A stretch of 64,000 nt of DNA from NCBI RefSeq assembly GCF_040054535.1, contig NC_090787.1, forward strand, positions 17,833,501 through 17,897,500, read 5' to 3'. The stretch is from Antennarius striatus (lineage: Eukaryota > Chordata > Actinopteri > Lophiiformes > Antennariidae). Each line of letters opens with the position of its first letter. The first letter of the stretch is position 1. A program made the translations under genes and the position numbers. Shown here one piece after another: positions 26,901 through 39,531 of the stretch. The notes beneath the pieces are model-generated. The model had not been told where the DNA came from and made no database searches. It saw only the letters and a program-made list of their open reading frames with translations.

Positions 26901-29900
26901 ATGGCTCTAACAATTCAATCTCTTAAAGTGACATTAAATCATCAATAACTCAAACACTGGCTAAACTCTTCCTTCATTTCTTCAACAGCTCATTCATTTC
27001 AGCCTCTTGTGTTAAGACTTAAGAACTACATCTTGACAAATCGACCGACAGCCAACTCTAGACAAAACATACCACTTCACTCTCAGAATCTGATCTGCAA
27101 AATGTGTCCAAGATGGTAGCTCTGCACATCCAACAGTGATTTTTCTCACACCAAAGATGTGTTTACTCCCAGTGATCCCAGCATCACGCCAGAACATTAC
27201 TCTATATGGAAGCCAGCCCGCAGAGATCGCACATGGAATCAGTAACATTGCTGGCTTCATCAATTTGTAAAAGTAGATGTTCTCTTTGTGTAGTTCTTAA
27301 GTCAAACTTAACTGAGCTCTTTGTAAAAACCCACTACGTTTGTACACTATTAGTCATTTGAGTAGAAGCAGGAAGCAGTGAAAATACTGATGTAGAGAAA
27401 AAAAGGTTTTTCAGAAAGATTTAATATATTATTAGTCTCTTAAACTGATGTTTATGTTCTTACTAATCATAATTCCATTAATTTTTATGCAACGGATGCA
27501 ATATGAGATTTATATAGGATTTATTTAAAACATCTTGTTTGAACATGAAAATGTGCACAATTACAATCTGCTCAGATTATCATCAAGACTTTTATGGAAA
27601 TGCAACTGAAGCTGCTAACATTTAAACTTGAAGGCATGTTTACATAAAAATGAGGTGCACGTCTGGACTTCTGAAGGAATGGATTGTTTGGATATGGTTT
27701 AGTCCTTGGTGATCGAGTTCTTGAACCTCCTTCTGTTACCATGTATGGTACTCACCAAACTGTCTTGTAAGTCTTCATCTGGATCAGTCCACTTTTCTTT
27801 CATGCAAACTGGAGAGAACTCATCACAACTGTCTTTATCATCGGCTGGTTCCCAGCTCACAGACAGCCCACAATCTGTGTGAGCCACAGAAACACTGATC
27901 ATGTTACTATGAAAACATACACAACCACCTGACAGCTTCTACTACTTCTACTACTTCTACTACTTTTATAAGAAATAGCTGAAAGGGACCTGTAATTCAA
28001 TTTAATATAAAAACTTTAGACCCGAGTTTTGCTTTGCAGAACTAAAAAAAGCATTTATTTATTCCTGCATCTGTGACATTATGGGAAAGAAAGAAAGTGT
28101 TAGCCTCATAGTTTTTGGAGGACGAGAGGGGAATCACATCAGCAACCACACGTCACTGTTTACCCACCAACAACTTCAGCGAATCTGTAGTCCTTCTCCG
28201 TGCCCAACATCACCTCTTTCATATCCTTTTCTTCTTCGTCCACATCTTGATTACGTTGTGACCGCGTCCGGAATCCTGATCTGCAGGCATGAAAGAATTT
28301 ACACATATCAACATTGTGACATGAATTGGTGAACACAACATTCTTTAAATATACACAAACAAAACCAGAAACACATCATCTACAAACATTGTGAAATCTT
28401 TCTATTACATGTGAAGTCACCAGTTTTCCTTTATTGGAAATGAAAGGAGACAAAGATGCAGCAGGCAGGGCCAAACTCTATAAAAACAGGATTCCTCAGC
28501 ACATGAAGAAAACAAATACAAAACAAAACCCTAATAAAGAATATTTATGATTGTTTTTGTGGTTTGTTTGTTCAACGCTTGCAAGAGTAACCACCTCATT
28601 GTCTGACTTTTAAAATTAGTCCTTTTCGAAAAGCTGCACAACGTCAAAGGTAATAAAGAAATTTTTTTAAAAATCATCCAATGACCTTTTCATGCAAGTC
28701 AATTCCATTTCCTGACTTTTACACGCTTTAATTCTGAACTTCCTTGTCTGTTCTGCAGCAGGTCATCTATGGGACTGTTATTGTTGTGATTGCAGAGAAG
28801 CTGTCCCCAAGGAAAAAGGGGTACTGTGTGGTGGCCACAGACGCTCACTTGACCTACATAGAAAGCGGCGCACCTTGTGAGCAGGTACCACTAGAGCAGT
28901 GGTTCTTAACCTGTGTTCGATCGAACCCTAGGGGTTCGGTGAGTCGGTCTCAGGGGTTCAGCAGAGGCGAAGGTCAAGACAAGACGATGTGTCTGGTGTT
29001 TTTGCCGAACATACACGAATCACTGTGTATGTTTGACACATCGTGTCAATTTGTGATGACACGCCCCCCTTAGCCATCACTGGATGCAGGTGATCACGCT
29101 GCATCGATTAGCCTACTTGTGCTACATGGGATTTTGTGTACTCAGTAGTTGATTTATGCCTTTCATGATGGTACGTCGTCTGATTGCTTTCTTAATATTT
29201 TAATTCATAGTAACTATGTTGAGCAAAAAAAAGTGGTTGGACGAATATGTGCAACGTGAATTTAAATGTACTGTTGTTTATGGATGTAGTGAAAGAGGAC
29301 ATGTAGGCAGTTGGTGTGAGAGAAGAGGATGCAGAAGACAGGGTTAGATGGAGGCAATTGATTTGCTGTGGCGACCCCTAAAGGGAACAGCCGAAAGAAA
29401 AAGAAGAAGTATAACGGAACGTGATGGGAGTCAGCGTTCTGCATGATTAGCAATGTCAAGTTGAGAAACTCTACTCTCGCAGTGACAAAAGTAAAGGAAC
29501 ACTTCCTTTATTTTTGCCAGTGCAAAAATAAAATGGTTAACCCAGTGTCCTGGGTTAAAATGGTTATGCTACATGGAAAACAAAAGAAACAGACTTTGCT
29601 GTGAAGATGACATAAGAGTAGCACTTGCCAAGGTGAAGCCACGTATATCTGAACTGGTCTCTCAAAACCAACAGCAGAAGTCACACTGATTTGCAGGTAG
29701 GTCATTTCATGTGAGTTCATGAGCTGTCTTTGTTTTGTTCTTTGAAAAAGGAGACTTTAATGCACAATTCATTAAATGCACCAAAAAACATACACTTATG
29801 TCTTAAATTTGAAAAAAAAATTATTTTTTTACTCAAGAAGGGTTCAGTGAGTGAGCATATGAAACCAGCAGGGTTCGGTACCTCCAACAAGGTTAAGAAC

Positions 29901-32900
29901 CACTGCACTAGAGTTAATGATGACCACACTGGAATATCTCATCAATCGATAGCTCATTGCTCCCAGCCAATAAAGATACCTTCACCTCAAGATGAGCTGT
30001 GAGTTCTAGAGCTTCTAGATGGCAGAGCTTACAATATATGGATAGAATCAGAATGTACTGTGATAAACTTTTTTTTTTTTTACATCTTTCTCTTTTTTTC
30101 ATTTTTCTTTACATTTTGTATTCATATAAATTTATCATTAAACAGTAAATAAATCAAGGATTAAAAATTAGTTGCATAATGGTGTGCTTCCTGAAATGTC
30201 AAGCCTTTCCTCTACGGCTGACTTTTTACCTTTGAGGGGTTGAAGATGAGGTCCTCTTGCTGTCTTTAGCAGAACAGCTGTTTTTAGCATTCCTTGCCAC
30301 CCTGGGACGCGACCTTGTCTCGCTGCAGTTCAGGGATGACTCCATGCAGCCACTGAGCTCCTTCAAATTACTTGACACCTGTCCTCGATTTCTCAAGGTA
30401 TGCTTCCTTTTCGTTTTCTCCAAATAGGCCTTTCCTTGTTCTGTCTTTAGGATATCTGTCAGAATCAGCCGAGGCTTCCTCCTACATAATGAAACAAAGA
30501 GACGGGTATTCACAACCTTTCTTAAACAGCATCTTTTCTGCAACATTTTATTTCCTCCAAGTATCCAAACTTCTTGCTCATCTACCATTGCAGGTCAGGC
30601 TTTATGTACGCCAGCTGATCAAGAGGGAGGGGCAAGCCAGTCAACTGGTGTCGATAAGTCATGTGTGCACATTCATGATAAACTGGGCCTTGAGACAGGG
30701 GGATTAGAAGCTCACTTTAAGTAGTACCACGCTTTTTACTGAACTGAAAGCTGCGTCAGTGATGAACAGATAAGCTCAAATATGTGACAATTGTTGTGAA
30801 ACCAAAATGCCGATCATCTCACACCTAAAATTATAAACTGCAAAGAAAAACCTTTGTTGCTTCAGTAAATTTCCTATTAAGTATATGCATATAGACAGTT
30901 ACTATACAAGAACATTTGAGCTACATGTGTATGCTAGGAATCCATTTATAACAACGATCTCCAAAGTTGTGTCCTATAGTTCTGTTCTATTGTTCAGTTG
31001 TCTCAGAAATGTTTATAGATTATGGTACCAAAAAGTACAACTGTAAATGACCAATGAAAAAGAATTTGCAGTTAGAGTGCGCCATCTTGTGGAAGTTTAA
31101 GAAATCACATTGAAGTCAAAGTGAAGAATTTATAGGAATTTATAGGAATTCTGAGTTGAATTTAATTACATCCTGCTTCAAAGCGGTGATGTATTGAAAT
31201 TGTCAGCGTTTGTGTGTTCATCCGTTAGTCCGTTCGTCCGTCCGTCCATTATTCCACCAAATATCTTCACAATCGTTGCAGATAGAGAGATTAAACAGAA
31301 AGCACATTACTCGGGGGACAAAGGGGATGAAAATTAGATGATGACCTTGACCTTCAGAAAACTAGGTCAAGGTTAAATTTGAACTTTTTTACACTCAGGA
31401 ACTGGATAAGATAGAGAGACGAGGGAGAATGCCAGTGTGAGTAGTACCGTGGGTCAAAGCTACTGCTTTGATCTATGAAAGTAGGTCAGAACACTAGCTT
31501 TGATCTTTGACCTATGCAAGTATGCCAGGGTAAAATTTAGAATTCAGGGGTGTCGCGGGATGTTGCAGTCTCTGACTGCATTGGTTCTTGTTTCTTTTGT
31601 TTTTTTTATGACCTTGCTGGTCTTGTCACTCTCATCAGACTGGAAGAGAGATGTTCTTTCTTCTTTTGATAGGGGGATATGATGTGTTGGCTGTTGTAAT
31701 AGCTAGAAACAAGGACCAACCAGCAACAACAAAACTAACAGCTAGGTAGAGAAGAATCAAGAACTTTCGCACTGCATCAAATAAGGAACTACACCAGCAA
31801 GAACCTGAATTCATACCCCAGTTTAGCATGGAAAATTTAATATTTATGAACTGTGGCTGATGAGACAAACAATGCCCAGCTGTTTTAGTTTTTAAAAGTA
31901 TACAGATCCATCAAATCTCTGTCGTCTAGGTCCACTTACCTGTCCATTTCCAACATAAACTTAGATGCAAGATTGTGACCAAACAATATGGATCCATTCC
32001 TATGGCGTGAATCATGTCTGCATTTCCGACCAGAAAATTCAGTCCAAGAAACCTATTTTAAAAAAAGGAACAATTTGATTATTACAGATAGTACAAAATA
32101 GCTACCACAGTCCATGTGGCCAGACAGACCAACAATAAGTTTATGTTTATGCACCTGTTTTTCAAGTTTTCCACTCTCTGGTGAAACACATGTCATGGGG
32201 ATTCTGAAGGGGCTTTCCATCTGAAATTCAGAATTTGTGACCATGCTTGCATAAAATGGATTAAATGGAAGTAAATTTTCCAAATATGTGCAAAAACAGA
32301 AAGTGAAAGAGTGGAAGTGTGTGTTCAGAGCTGTTCAAGCAAACTCATACTATACAGTAGCAGCTGTTGAAAGAAAGAACTGCAACAACAGGCAGTTAAC
32401 TGAGTGGTCAATATCAGCCATACTGTATTTTACCACTAACCGCACATTTGTGTGTTCTACTCCTGATCAATTTTCCATCACAAAGCCAAGCTTTCTCTCA
32501 GCTGAAGTTTTTCAACATTCAGATCATTGACAGCACATCACACCCCTCAGGCAAGTATCAACGGATTGCATTTCTTATAATGCCTTGAGCTTGTGCAAAC
32601 TTTGTTATATTTCAATCTACAAAGCACTGTTTGTGCAGAATATTATGGCCTATGATGCTAATTGACATTTTGTACTGGTTTATAGTTTTAGGCGGTATCT
32701 ATTACCCATCCTGACATCAGCTGTATGATGTTAGTTTGAGTTCTTCCCAACATGAAACATAACCTCTATAAAACAAGAAAATACATTGTTGAAAAACACT
32801 GCTGGTGTGAAAGCTGGATGTGGTTTCTTGACAGCAAATGTTAAAACTGCAGTGGTGGATTTCATTTGTTTCAAGTAGAGGAGAAAATTTGTTAAGAGCT

Positions 32901-34105
32901 TGAAAGACGCAAAGTTCTCTATAGGGTACAGCTAAACTCCCTTGCATGACAAGAAGCCGCAAATTAATCTGCAAGTCAAATTTGAATTTGTATGGAGAAA
33001 AACTGAATAACCAAAAAGCTGTTTGTTACACTGTTCAAGGGAGCATTACAATGACCTTTAAATTGTCATGTCACACTGATTATGTGGTAGGTGTGAAGTT
33101 TCTGCTTTTTAAGAATAATCAACAAGTTGACATTATTTTAGTATTAGTCAAATTTCTCATTGTAGTAAAAGAAAAAATTAAATACTAGAATTAATAACAG
33201 ATGGTGACATAGGCCAACATATAGAAATAGCTTAATCATAGCTTTGTTCACACTGAACCCCACGCTCCATTTTGCGGAGGAAAGTAGGCTGTCGGTGCTA
33301 AACAAGCAAAGGAAATCTAGCTAGAAGGAAGACTACAGCAGAAACTGAAAAAAATCATGGATCCGCCCTTTTTACCCAATATGTTTCAAAATTGAATGAT
33401 TCTTACTTCGGGATAATGTCCAGCATTTCATCCACTTTCACAGTAATCCATTAAGCGGTTTAAGTATCATTGACAGAAACAGTTTTGTAAAAGCACTACC
33501 TCACAATGCTCGAAAGAGTGTGGAAAAAAATCCTCAATCCACTTGTCATCTGTATTCACTCATTTGGTAGTTGCCTCATGCTCAACCCGTCTACTAAGTA
33601 TCATCAGAATCCATCAGGTATTAATGCATAACAGTATAAATGATGAAAAAGCTCTATCGTGCAATGATTAAAAAGCAACGATAAAGCCTTCCATCCCAAA
33701 ATGTAAAGGGCTAATCCCTGTCACATTTACAACTGTGATTCAGTATACTGCATACCTGCAGTACATCAAGTCTAAATAGTCCATCAATTTCCATTCGATA
33801 TGGTGGCATTACAGCAGCAGCTAGCCGACAGTAGGATAGCAGTTTAGTGTCTGGAGGCAATCCTACCTTCTGTGAATTAACAATACTGTGATCACATGAA
33901 TTACTACAGACAAAAGTCAGTCAGCAAAGCCAAATCATAGTGTGCTCGGGATCAGCACGTATTATGTTTGCAGGCATACAGCAGGTACCACTGCTTAATG
34001 ATGTACATCACAAAAAATGGATATTTTACAAACATAGGTCATGCATACCAAGTTATCCTTGTCAACAGCAAATGGTATCGTTAAGGCTCTTCGTTGCTCC
34101 ATCAT
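20936..34105 (-). CDS. senp7: Sentrin/SUMO-specific protease 7
   Basis: Cysteine protease that trims poly-SUMO2/3 chains in the nucleus. The 23 coding exons are 34105-34049 (ATG), 33869-33756, 32220-32155, 32052-31940, 30481-30230, 28280-28168, 27874-27756, 26623-26302, 26112-25970, 25412-25275, 25190-25157, 24940-24713, 23718-23282, 23017-22890, 22787-22671, 22559-22443, 22330-22235, 22142-21922, 21796-21753, 21674-21631, 21513-21445, 21363-21213 and 21073-20936. Phases match at every junction and the total is 3,261 nt, or 1,086 residues (human about 1,050). The catalytic domain opens at FPPPPMKGG. The triad is His867 ([12 protein letters not shown]), Asp975 (CILVMDSL) and Cys1028 ([17 protein letters not shown]). 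An ILTDILKTE segment near 123 and an [12 protein letters not shown]-interaction motif near 386 correspond to known N-terminal motifs. The acidic insert between the His and Asp blocks is typical of SENP6/7. Confidence 0.96.
28897..29905 (+). mobile_element. hAT-type transposon relic with perfect 8-bp target duplication
   Basis: The ends are CAGTGGTTCTTAACCT and its inverted copy AGGTTAAGAACCACTG (one base differs). They are flanked by identical 8-bp duplications, CACTAGAG, at 28889-28896 and 29906-29913: the hAT hallmark. At 29,218 the plus strand encodes [18 protein letters not shown], like the N-terminus of ZBED/Charlie-type transposases. At about 29,622-29,683 a C-terminus-like segment ends [17 protein letters not shown] then stop. 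The middle of the gene is missing and another repeat has inserted at about 29,279. Confidence 0.92.
29279..29411 (+). repeat. Dispersed LINE-like 3' tail nested in the hAT relic
   Basis: A tail resembling a common fish retroelement end: GTGTGAGAGAAGAGGATGCA, then GGCGACCCCTAAAGGGAACA, ending in an AAAGAAAAAGAAGAAG purine run. It interrupts the hAT transposase remnant shortly after its N-terminal codons, so it is younger than the hAT insertion. The family is recalled from general knowledge of fish repeats and was not verified. Confidence 0.55.
31166..31595 (+). repeat. Dispersed repeat, copy 1 of a three-copy family
   Basis: Opens with a short hairpin (TACATCCTGCTTCAAAGCGG), continues through GACCTTGACCTT and CTAGGTCAAGGTTAAATT blocks, and ends near GTCGCGGGATGTTGCAGTC. 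Related copies lie at about 49,768-50,180 and 57,000-57,345. No coding capacity is visible. This copy is in the senp7 intron between the 30481-30230 and 32052-31940 exons. Confidence 0.75.
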
Positions 34106-34879
34106 GGTCTGAAATTTTGTAAGGCACAACACAAACACTACAAGACACAAAAAAAAGTTATTTTATCAATGAGATTTCATAGGAGGGAACAACAATGTCT
34201 AGTTGCTTAAAGAATGAATTCCAATTGAAATGGATTCACATGCTGATGAAATGTTATTGGGCTTCATATGATGACACAAGAATGTTACTCAAGTGAAAAT
34301 AGTAATGAGAACGGAAAGGACAAGTCACTCAGTTAAGGAAATGGGAGATATAGGTGGTCACCATTTTAAAATACAAAAGCAGTTAAAAGCATGGCTGAAA
34401 GAAAGATAAAGCTGCTGGTTGGTATATGACTGAAGGAGTGACAAACTAAAGAGCTTGAAGTCAAAATACGCTTTCTGCTCAATCCTCACTCAGCCAGGCT
34501 TTTACCCAACAAAGGATGAACTCCCTTTAGGGTGAGTTTAGTCAACTTGAAGTATTGATGAAGGAAATTAGTTCATTTTACTCCATTATAAATCACAATT
34601 GCATACCTATTATCATCCAATGTCAATGTGCTGTATGGATGAACAATCTATACACACAGTATAATTATACACTTGCATGTCTATTTTTGCCTGCAGCTAT
34701 AATGATTTTACCCCACCACGAATTATTACAAAAATTATATTGGGTAATCTGTGGATAAATGCATTGCAACTTCTACCACAATCTTCTAACAACTAGAGTC
34801 TTAAAAAACAAAGTAGTAGTAGCTTGTAGAAGTAGCTTGTTTTTTAGGGCTGGTGAGCCTCTGGAACATCACAATGATC

Positions 34880-36510
34880 CACAAACCTATTTTCAATGAC
34901 ATGAAGCCATCATGTAACTATAAATAATTTTATGAAATGATGTGCAAATCATTGAAACTCAATATGCATTTGAAAATATAACATAGCATAAAATTATGTC
35001 AAAACAGGACAGTTGTATCATTCATTCATCTTCCGAACTGCTTTATCCGCCTAACGGGTCACAGGGAACTGGAAACTATCCCAGGGAAACTCCGGGTGTG
35101 ACGCCAGTGCCCCACGGAGCCACACACAAAGACAGACAACCACGCATGCTCACACTCACAAACATAAGTAGCACAAAATTATGTCAAAACAGAACAGTTT
35201 TGAAAATTGTATACTCATTTCAAATTGAATGTCAGGAACACATTTAAAAAAAACTGGAACAAGGTCATGTTTACGGCCTAGGTGCCTAATCAATTATCTT
35301 AACAACACTAACTGTTCAAGGAATGAGAAGATCCACTGCCATTCTGAATGTGGAATGTTTTCTGATCGACTGATGCAGGATTTCAGCTGATCAGCCATTC
35401 AGGGTCTCCTTTGTTGCATTTTACATTTGATATGCACCAAACACTTACAACAGGTAATAAGTCAGGGCTGCAGACAGGCCCGTTGATTACCTTGATTATT
35501 TTGCTATGGAGCCATGCTGTTGTAATTATATAAGCAAGGCATTGCCTGTAAAAGATGGTATCTCCTTGGCAACATACTCGACATTGTTCCAAAATCTGTG
35601 TACTGTATATCATTAAACATTCATATTACGAATGTGTAGGTTACCAATGCCACCCCATATCAACATAGACACTGCTTCCTTAACTTTGCACTTTTAACAA
35701 TCAAATGGGCCTTTTCTTCCTCAGAAAGGTGGTGTACATTATTTCCAGAAAGAATTACAGATTTTGACTCATCAGACCACAGGGCAGATTTCCATTTTAC
35801 ATTCGTCCATCTTAAAAGAGCACAGGTCCACTGAGGGGAGTGTTTCTGAATTTGGTTTATGAACAATTTACTCTTTTCATGGCAGAGTATTAACATGTGT
35901 GCCACACACTATCTTCAAAGACAGTGTCTTCTTAAAGTGTTACTAATCCCAACTAGTGTTGATCATTGTGGAATCTTATCCATTTTAATGTAATGATATC
36001 CACTAGAGTCTGTTTTGCCAGCAGTGCCATCCAAGGGTATTAAAAACAGGGGCATCCAAAGTTGGTTTTTTGCCTAATTTCTGTCTTCAGATTCTCTGGC
36101 TTTCAATTATATTGTGTGTAGCTAATGAAATCCCCAGATTCCTTGCAACTTTAAATTGAGATGCACAAATCACCTGCACCGTCATTTAAAAAGTAGTGAG
36201 TCCATCCTTTTTTTTAATAATCTAGGATGTTATTTATACCCAATCATGTCACTAACATTTTACAACTTTGCCAGTCTTTTGTTAAAACTGTCTCGACTTC
36301 TTTGAAACACAATGCTAACATCACGTTGGGAAAAGGTATAATATTTTTGAAAAACAATTACACTTCATTTGATGTGCAGTTTTATACTATTCTCAGTGAA
36401 ATATGCGGTTTTAATGTTTATCAAATTATACATTCTGTTTACATTTTACATATCCTCATGACGTTTGAGGACAGGACTATAATTTTATTGTACTTGTCTT
36501 AAAATACAAG
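34880..36510 (-). mobile_element. Decayed DNA transposon with a WSDES transposase remnant
   Basis: The minus strand at about 35,905-35,660 reads ALWSDESKSVILSGNNVHHL, containing the WSDES box of DDE transposases of the Tc1/IS630 type. The flanking non-coding sequence resembles an abundant fish element of about 1.6 kb, including the TTATACCCAATCATG stretch near 36,230. Stops and indels break the gene throughout. It lies in the senp7 leader intron and itself carries a nested insertion at 35,015-35,171. Exact superfamily and ends are not fixed. Confidence 0.6.
34987..35199 (+). mobile_element. Short retroelement insertion flanked by 28-bp target duplications
   Basis: Two 28-bp direct repeats, 34987-35014 and 35172-35199, match at 26 positions. 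Between them lies a retroelement fragment typical of fish: CATTCATTCATCTTCCGAAC, GCTTTATCCGCC, and CCACACACAAAGACAGACAA. Long variable target duplications are the signature of LINE-machinery insertion. The host is the decayed DNA transposon around it. Confidence 0.75.
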
Positions 36511-36532
36511 TATCATGATATCAGATTAAGTT

Positions 36533-36837
36533 TGGGGGCGGCAGTGGCTCAGCAGTAGAGCGGTCGCCTTATGACTAGACATCCTCAAAGTGTGAAGTGA
36601 CTGTAGGAGGTGTCAGCTCACTTCCCAGTCACTGCTGAGGCACCCTTGAGCAAGGCGTCGTCCCCCCCCACAAGCTGCTCATTTGGGGCGCACCCCGAAG
36701 TCGCGACCCATCACTCTGCCTCCCCTGTACTGCTTGGACTAATTGCATGCCTACAGGCCCCTAGTGTGTTGTGTTTCAGGGGCCTGTACACAACATTATG
36801 TGTGCATGTACTGTGAGTGTAAAGATAATTATTTTGA
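36533..36837 (+). repeat. tRNA-derived SINE
   Basis: The head reads GGCGGCAGTGGCTCAGCAGT then AGAGCGGTCGCC, which has a Pol III A-box-like TGGCTCAGCAGTAGAG as in fish tRNA-derived SINEs. CCTTGAGCAAGGC and TTGGGGCGCACCCC blocks follow. It sits in the senp7 leader intron. Subfamily and exact 3' end are uncertain. Confidence 0.65.
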
Positions 36838-37364
36838 TTGCTTGTGTTTTCAATAAGAGCAGGTAATAAAGTAACTTCCCCAACTAGGGCAAGAACAATA
36901 CAAATCTGCTCTGCACGTTGTAACAAATGAAAACAACTGTAAAAACAGTTTTTGACCAATTAAAACATCTACTGAGATCCTACAAAGGAAAAAGGTCCTC
37001 CTATTTGGAATCAAACTGTTCTCGTGCAAATCCTTGCACCAACTACTCACTGGATTGTTAGGTTTTTTTGCTACATGTCTGGACACTGCAGAAACTTAAC
37101 ATCAGAAGACAACAACAGCAACAACCTAAAGAAGATAGCAACATTAACGTTTATGCTAGCTTACTTTGTGCCGTATGCTAGCTACACCTCAGAGAATTAG
37201 AGCTTACCCTACACGTGGACTTCAAATGACGTTGAAGGAGAAATTAACAATAATATATACAGCTATTACTCCATTAATGTTTTAACAACAATACCGCAAA
37301 CACCGTAAGTACACATCTTCTAGGGTCTGATTCTATACCGCTAACAGCAGGAGCATTAATATTC

Positions 37365-37395
37365 CTGCGCAACTTCCGGTTGACACCGGAAGAGA
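37365..37395 (-). promoter_or_regulatory. Candidate senp7 promoter core with inverted ETS sites
   Basis: ACTTCCGGT at 37372-37380 and ACCGGAAG at 37385-37392 form an inverted pair of ETS/GABPA-type motifs four bases apart. They lie about 3.3 kb upstream of the senp7 ATG exon, so a non-coding first exon probably lies just left of this point on the minus strand. Such paired ETS motifs are typical of TATA-less housekeeping promoters. The start site itself is inferred. Confidence 0.45.
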
Positions 37396-37999
37396 AACAG
37401 GCCAATCGCGAAGAGATTCCAATAAGAAATATCAATAAGAAATATGTGTGTTATTCTCCTTTGTGGCCCAGTGGTAAAGCTTTTACAAAATCAATACTCT
37501 TATCGCCAGTAAAGTCAAGGAAGTTCATTTTAAACGTCTTCACAAAATATAAACATCTAAATTCAAAATCAATGTGACCTTTATAGCGATGTGAACCAGT
37601 TTTCTGTAACAATGTCTTGCTCGTGGATTTGTCTCGTCACTAAAATTTCACTGAAATTTCTTACAACCCTCTTGAATATTTAGTTGGCTTTTAAATGTGT
37701 GAGCTCTCAGACAATAACACCGAGAAGACTCTCATAAGTACAGAATTTTATTACTATAGAGAAATACACTCCAGGTATTCATTGAAAACACCGGTCGTAA
37801 TATTCCAGATCTGAATTCAACTGCACTTGATGGAACGCTATGGCTTGTTCATGCCTGGATGGATTTGTTTTGACCACTATTGTCTCGATATTAACTAAAT
37901 ATTCTTTGCATAATGTAAATGCGTGATCATGAATCAACACCCATGCTCGGATTCGCCTTTAAAGAACTCGACATAAACTTTAAATAAAGGAAATTTAAA

Positions 38000-38136
38000 T
38001 ATAGTCTTCCTTTTAAGAAGGGGACGGGGCCGCCACGTATGCTTGTGCTGGGGGGTCCAGTTGTCTTTCTCTGTCTATTAAAATCGCTTTGTCTGTCTGC
38101 TGATGTGAGCGCTATAAAAATAAAGGTTGATTGATC
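38000..38136 (+). repeat. Dispersed repeat tail in duplication copy A
   Basis: Ends GCGCTATAAAAATAAAGGTT then GATTGATC, and is related to the minus-strand copy at 3,735-3,835. It is part of an insertion (about 37,925-38,138) absent from the matching place in copy B near 42,300, so it arrived after the duplication or was lost from B. Confidence 0.6.
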
Positions 38137-38469
38137 ACATAAATTACATCTAATTTTACTGACATTAGATGAACAAAATAAATTGCGACATAAGCTGACT
38201 TTTGTTTTCTTTTTTATAACTACTTTGGAAAAAACAGGGTGTCTATCCAGCATGCATTGTGAGTCAATCACTCGTTGATCAATCTGCCCCGGTCCGTTCA
38301 TGATCACAAACTGTACTTCTGTACCTTTTACAAAAGTCCAATGTGCAATATTCTTCTCTAATGTTAGCTGCTAAGTACCGATACTATACATAATTATATA
38401 ATATAATCTATTATTCTTATTCTTATATATATGTATGTATATGTGTGTACATATATACTGTATTTTTTT

Positions 38470-38472
<3 letters not shown>

Positions 38473-38531
<59 letters not shown>

Positions 38532-38532
38532 G

Positions 38533-38581
<49 letters not shown>
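38473..38581. repeat. (TA)n-(CG/CA)n compound microsatellite
   Basis: About 55 bases of alternating TA, then GCACGCGCGCG, then a (CA)n run of about 40 bases. Alternating purine-pyrimidine throughout. Confidence 0.97.
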
Positions 38582-38584
<3 letters not shown>

Positions 38585-38737
38585 GCCTGACTCAGCCGTT
38601 TCTTGGTTCATACACTGAACAGTGGAGTTTCAGGTGTGTATTTAGTGGACTTAGAGCACTCTTCCACCTTTCCTTTCCATGACACTTGCCTAGGGAGTGT
38701 GTGTTAACATTTCTCTAAACAACGCTGGCTTTCTGGA

Positions 38738-38835
38738 GACTCCGGTGTGATGTCACTATGGAAGTGACGTAAAGACGTCTTTGACTCTGGTGTGATGTCA
38801 CTATGGAAGTGACGTAAAGACGTCTTTGACTCTGG
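38738..38835 (+). repeat. Two 45-bp tandem repeats with CRE-like cores
   Basis: Units 38738-38782 and 38783-38827 are almost identical. Each contains TGTGATGTCACTATGGAAGT followed by GACGTAAAGACGTC. TGATGTCA and TGACGTAA resemble ATF/CREB half-sites. No gene start is evident beside them. Confidence 0.85.
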
Positions 38836-38918
38836 TCAAATGGCTGCTTTGTGTGTGATTGTGTGTCTGTTTATGTGTGCAGAGATGTAGAGTATTATGA
38901 GGTCCATTATTCTTTTAT

Positions 38919-39531
<613 letters not shown>

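Larger units (their letters stand above)
28758..29977 (+). pseudogene. Exon-like plus-strand ORF interrupted by a hAT insertion (unidentified)
   Basis: On the plus strand, antisense to senp7 and inside one of its introns, a good acceptor (pyrimidines then TGCAGCAG) precedes an open stretch reading [20 protein letters not shown], then [20 protein letters not shown]. At 28,889-28,896 it is cut by the 1,009-bp hAT element described separately. After the second target-site copy the same frame continues briefly ([12 protein letters not shown]) to a TAG, and AATAAA follows at about 29,970. The coding-like look, stop and poly(A) signal suggest a terminal exon of a lost or retroposed gene. I do not recognise the family, and a chance ORF remains possible. 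Confidence 0.35.
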
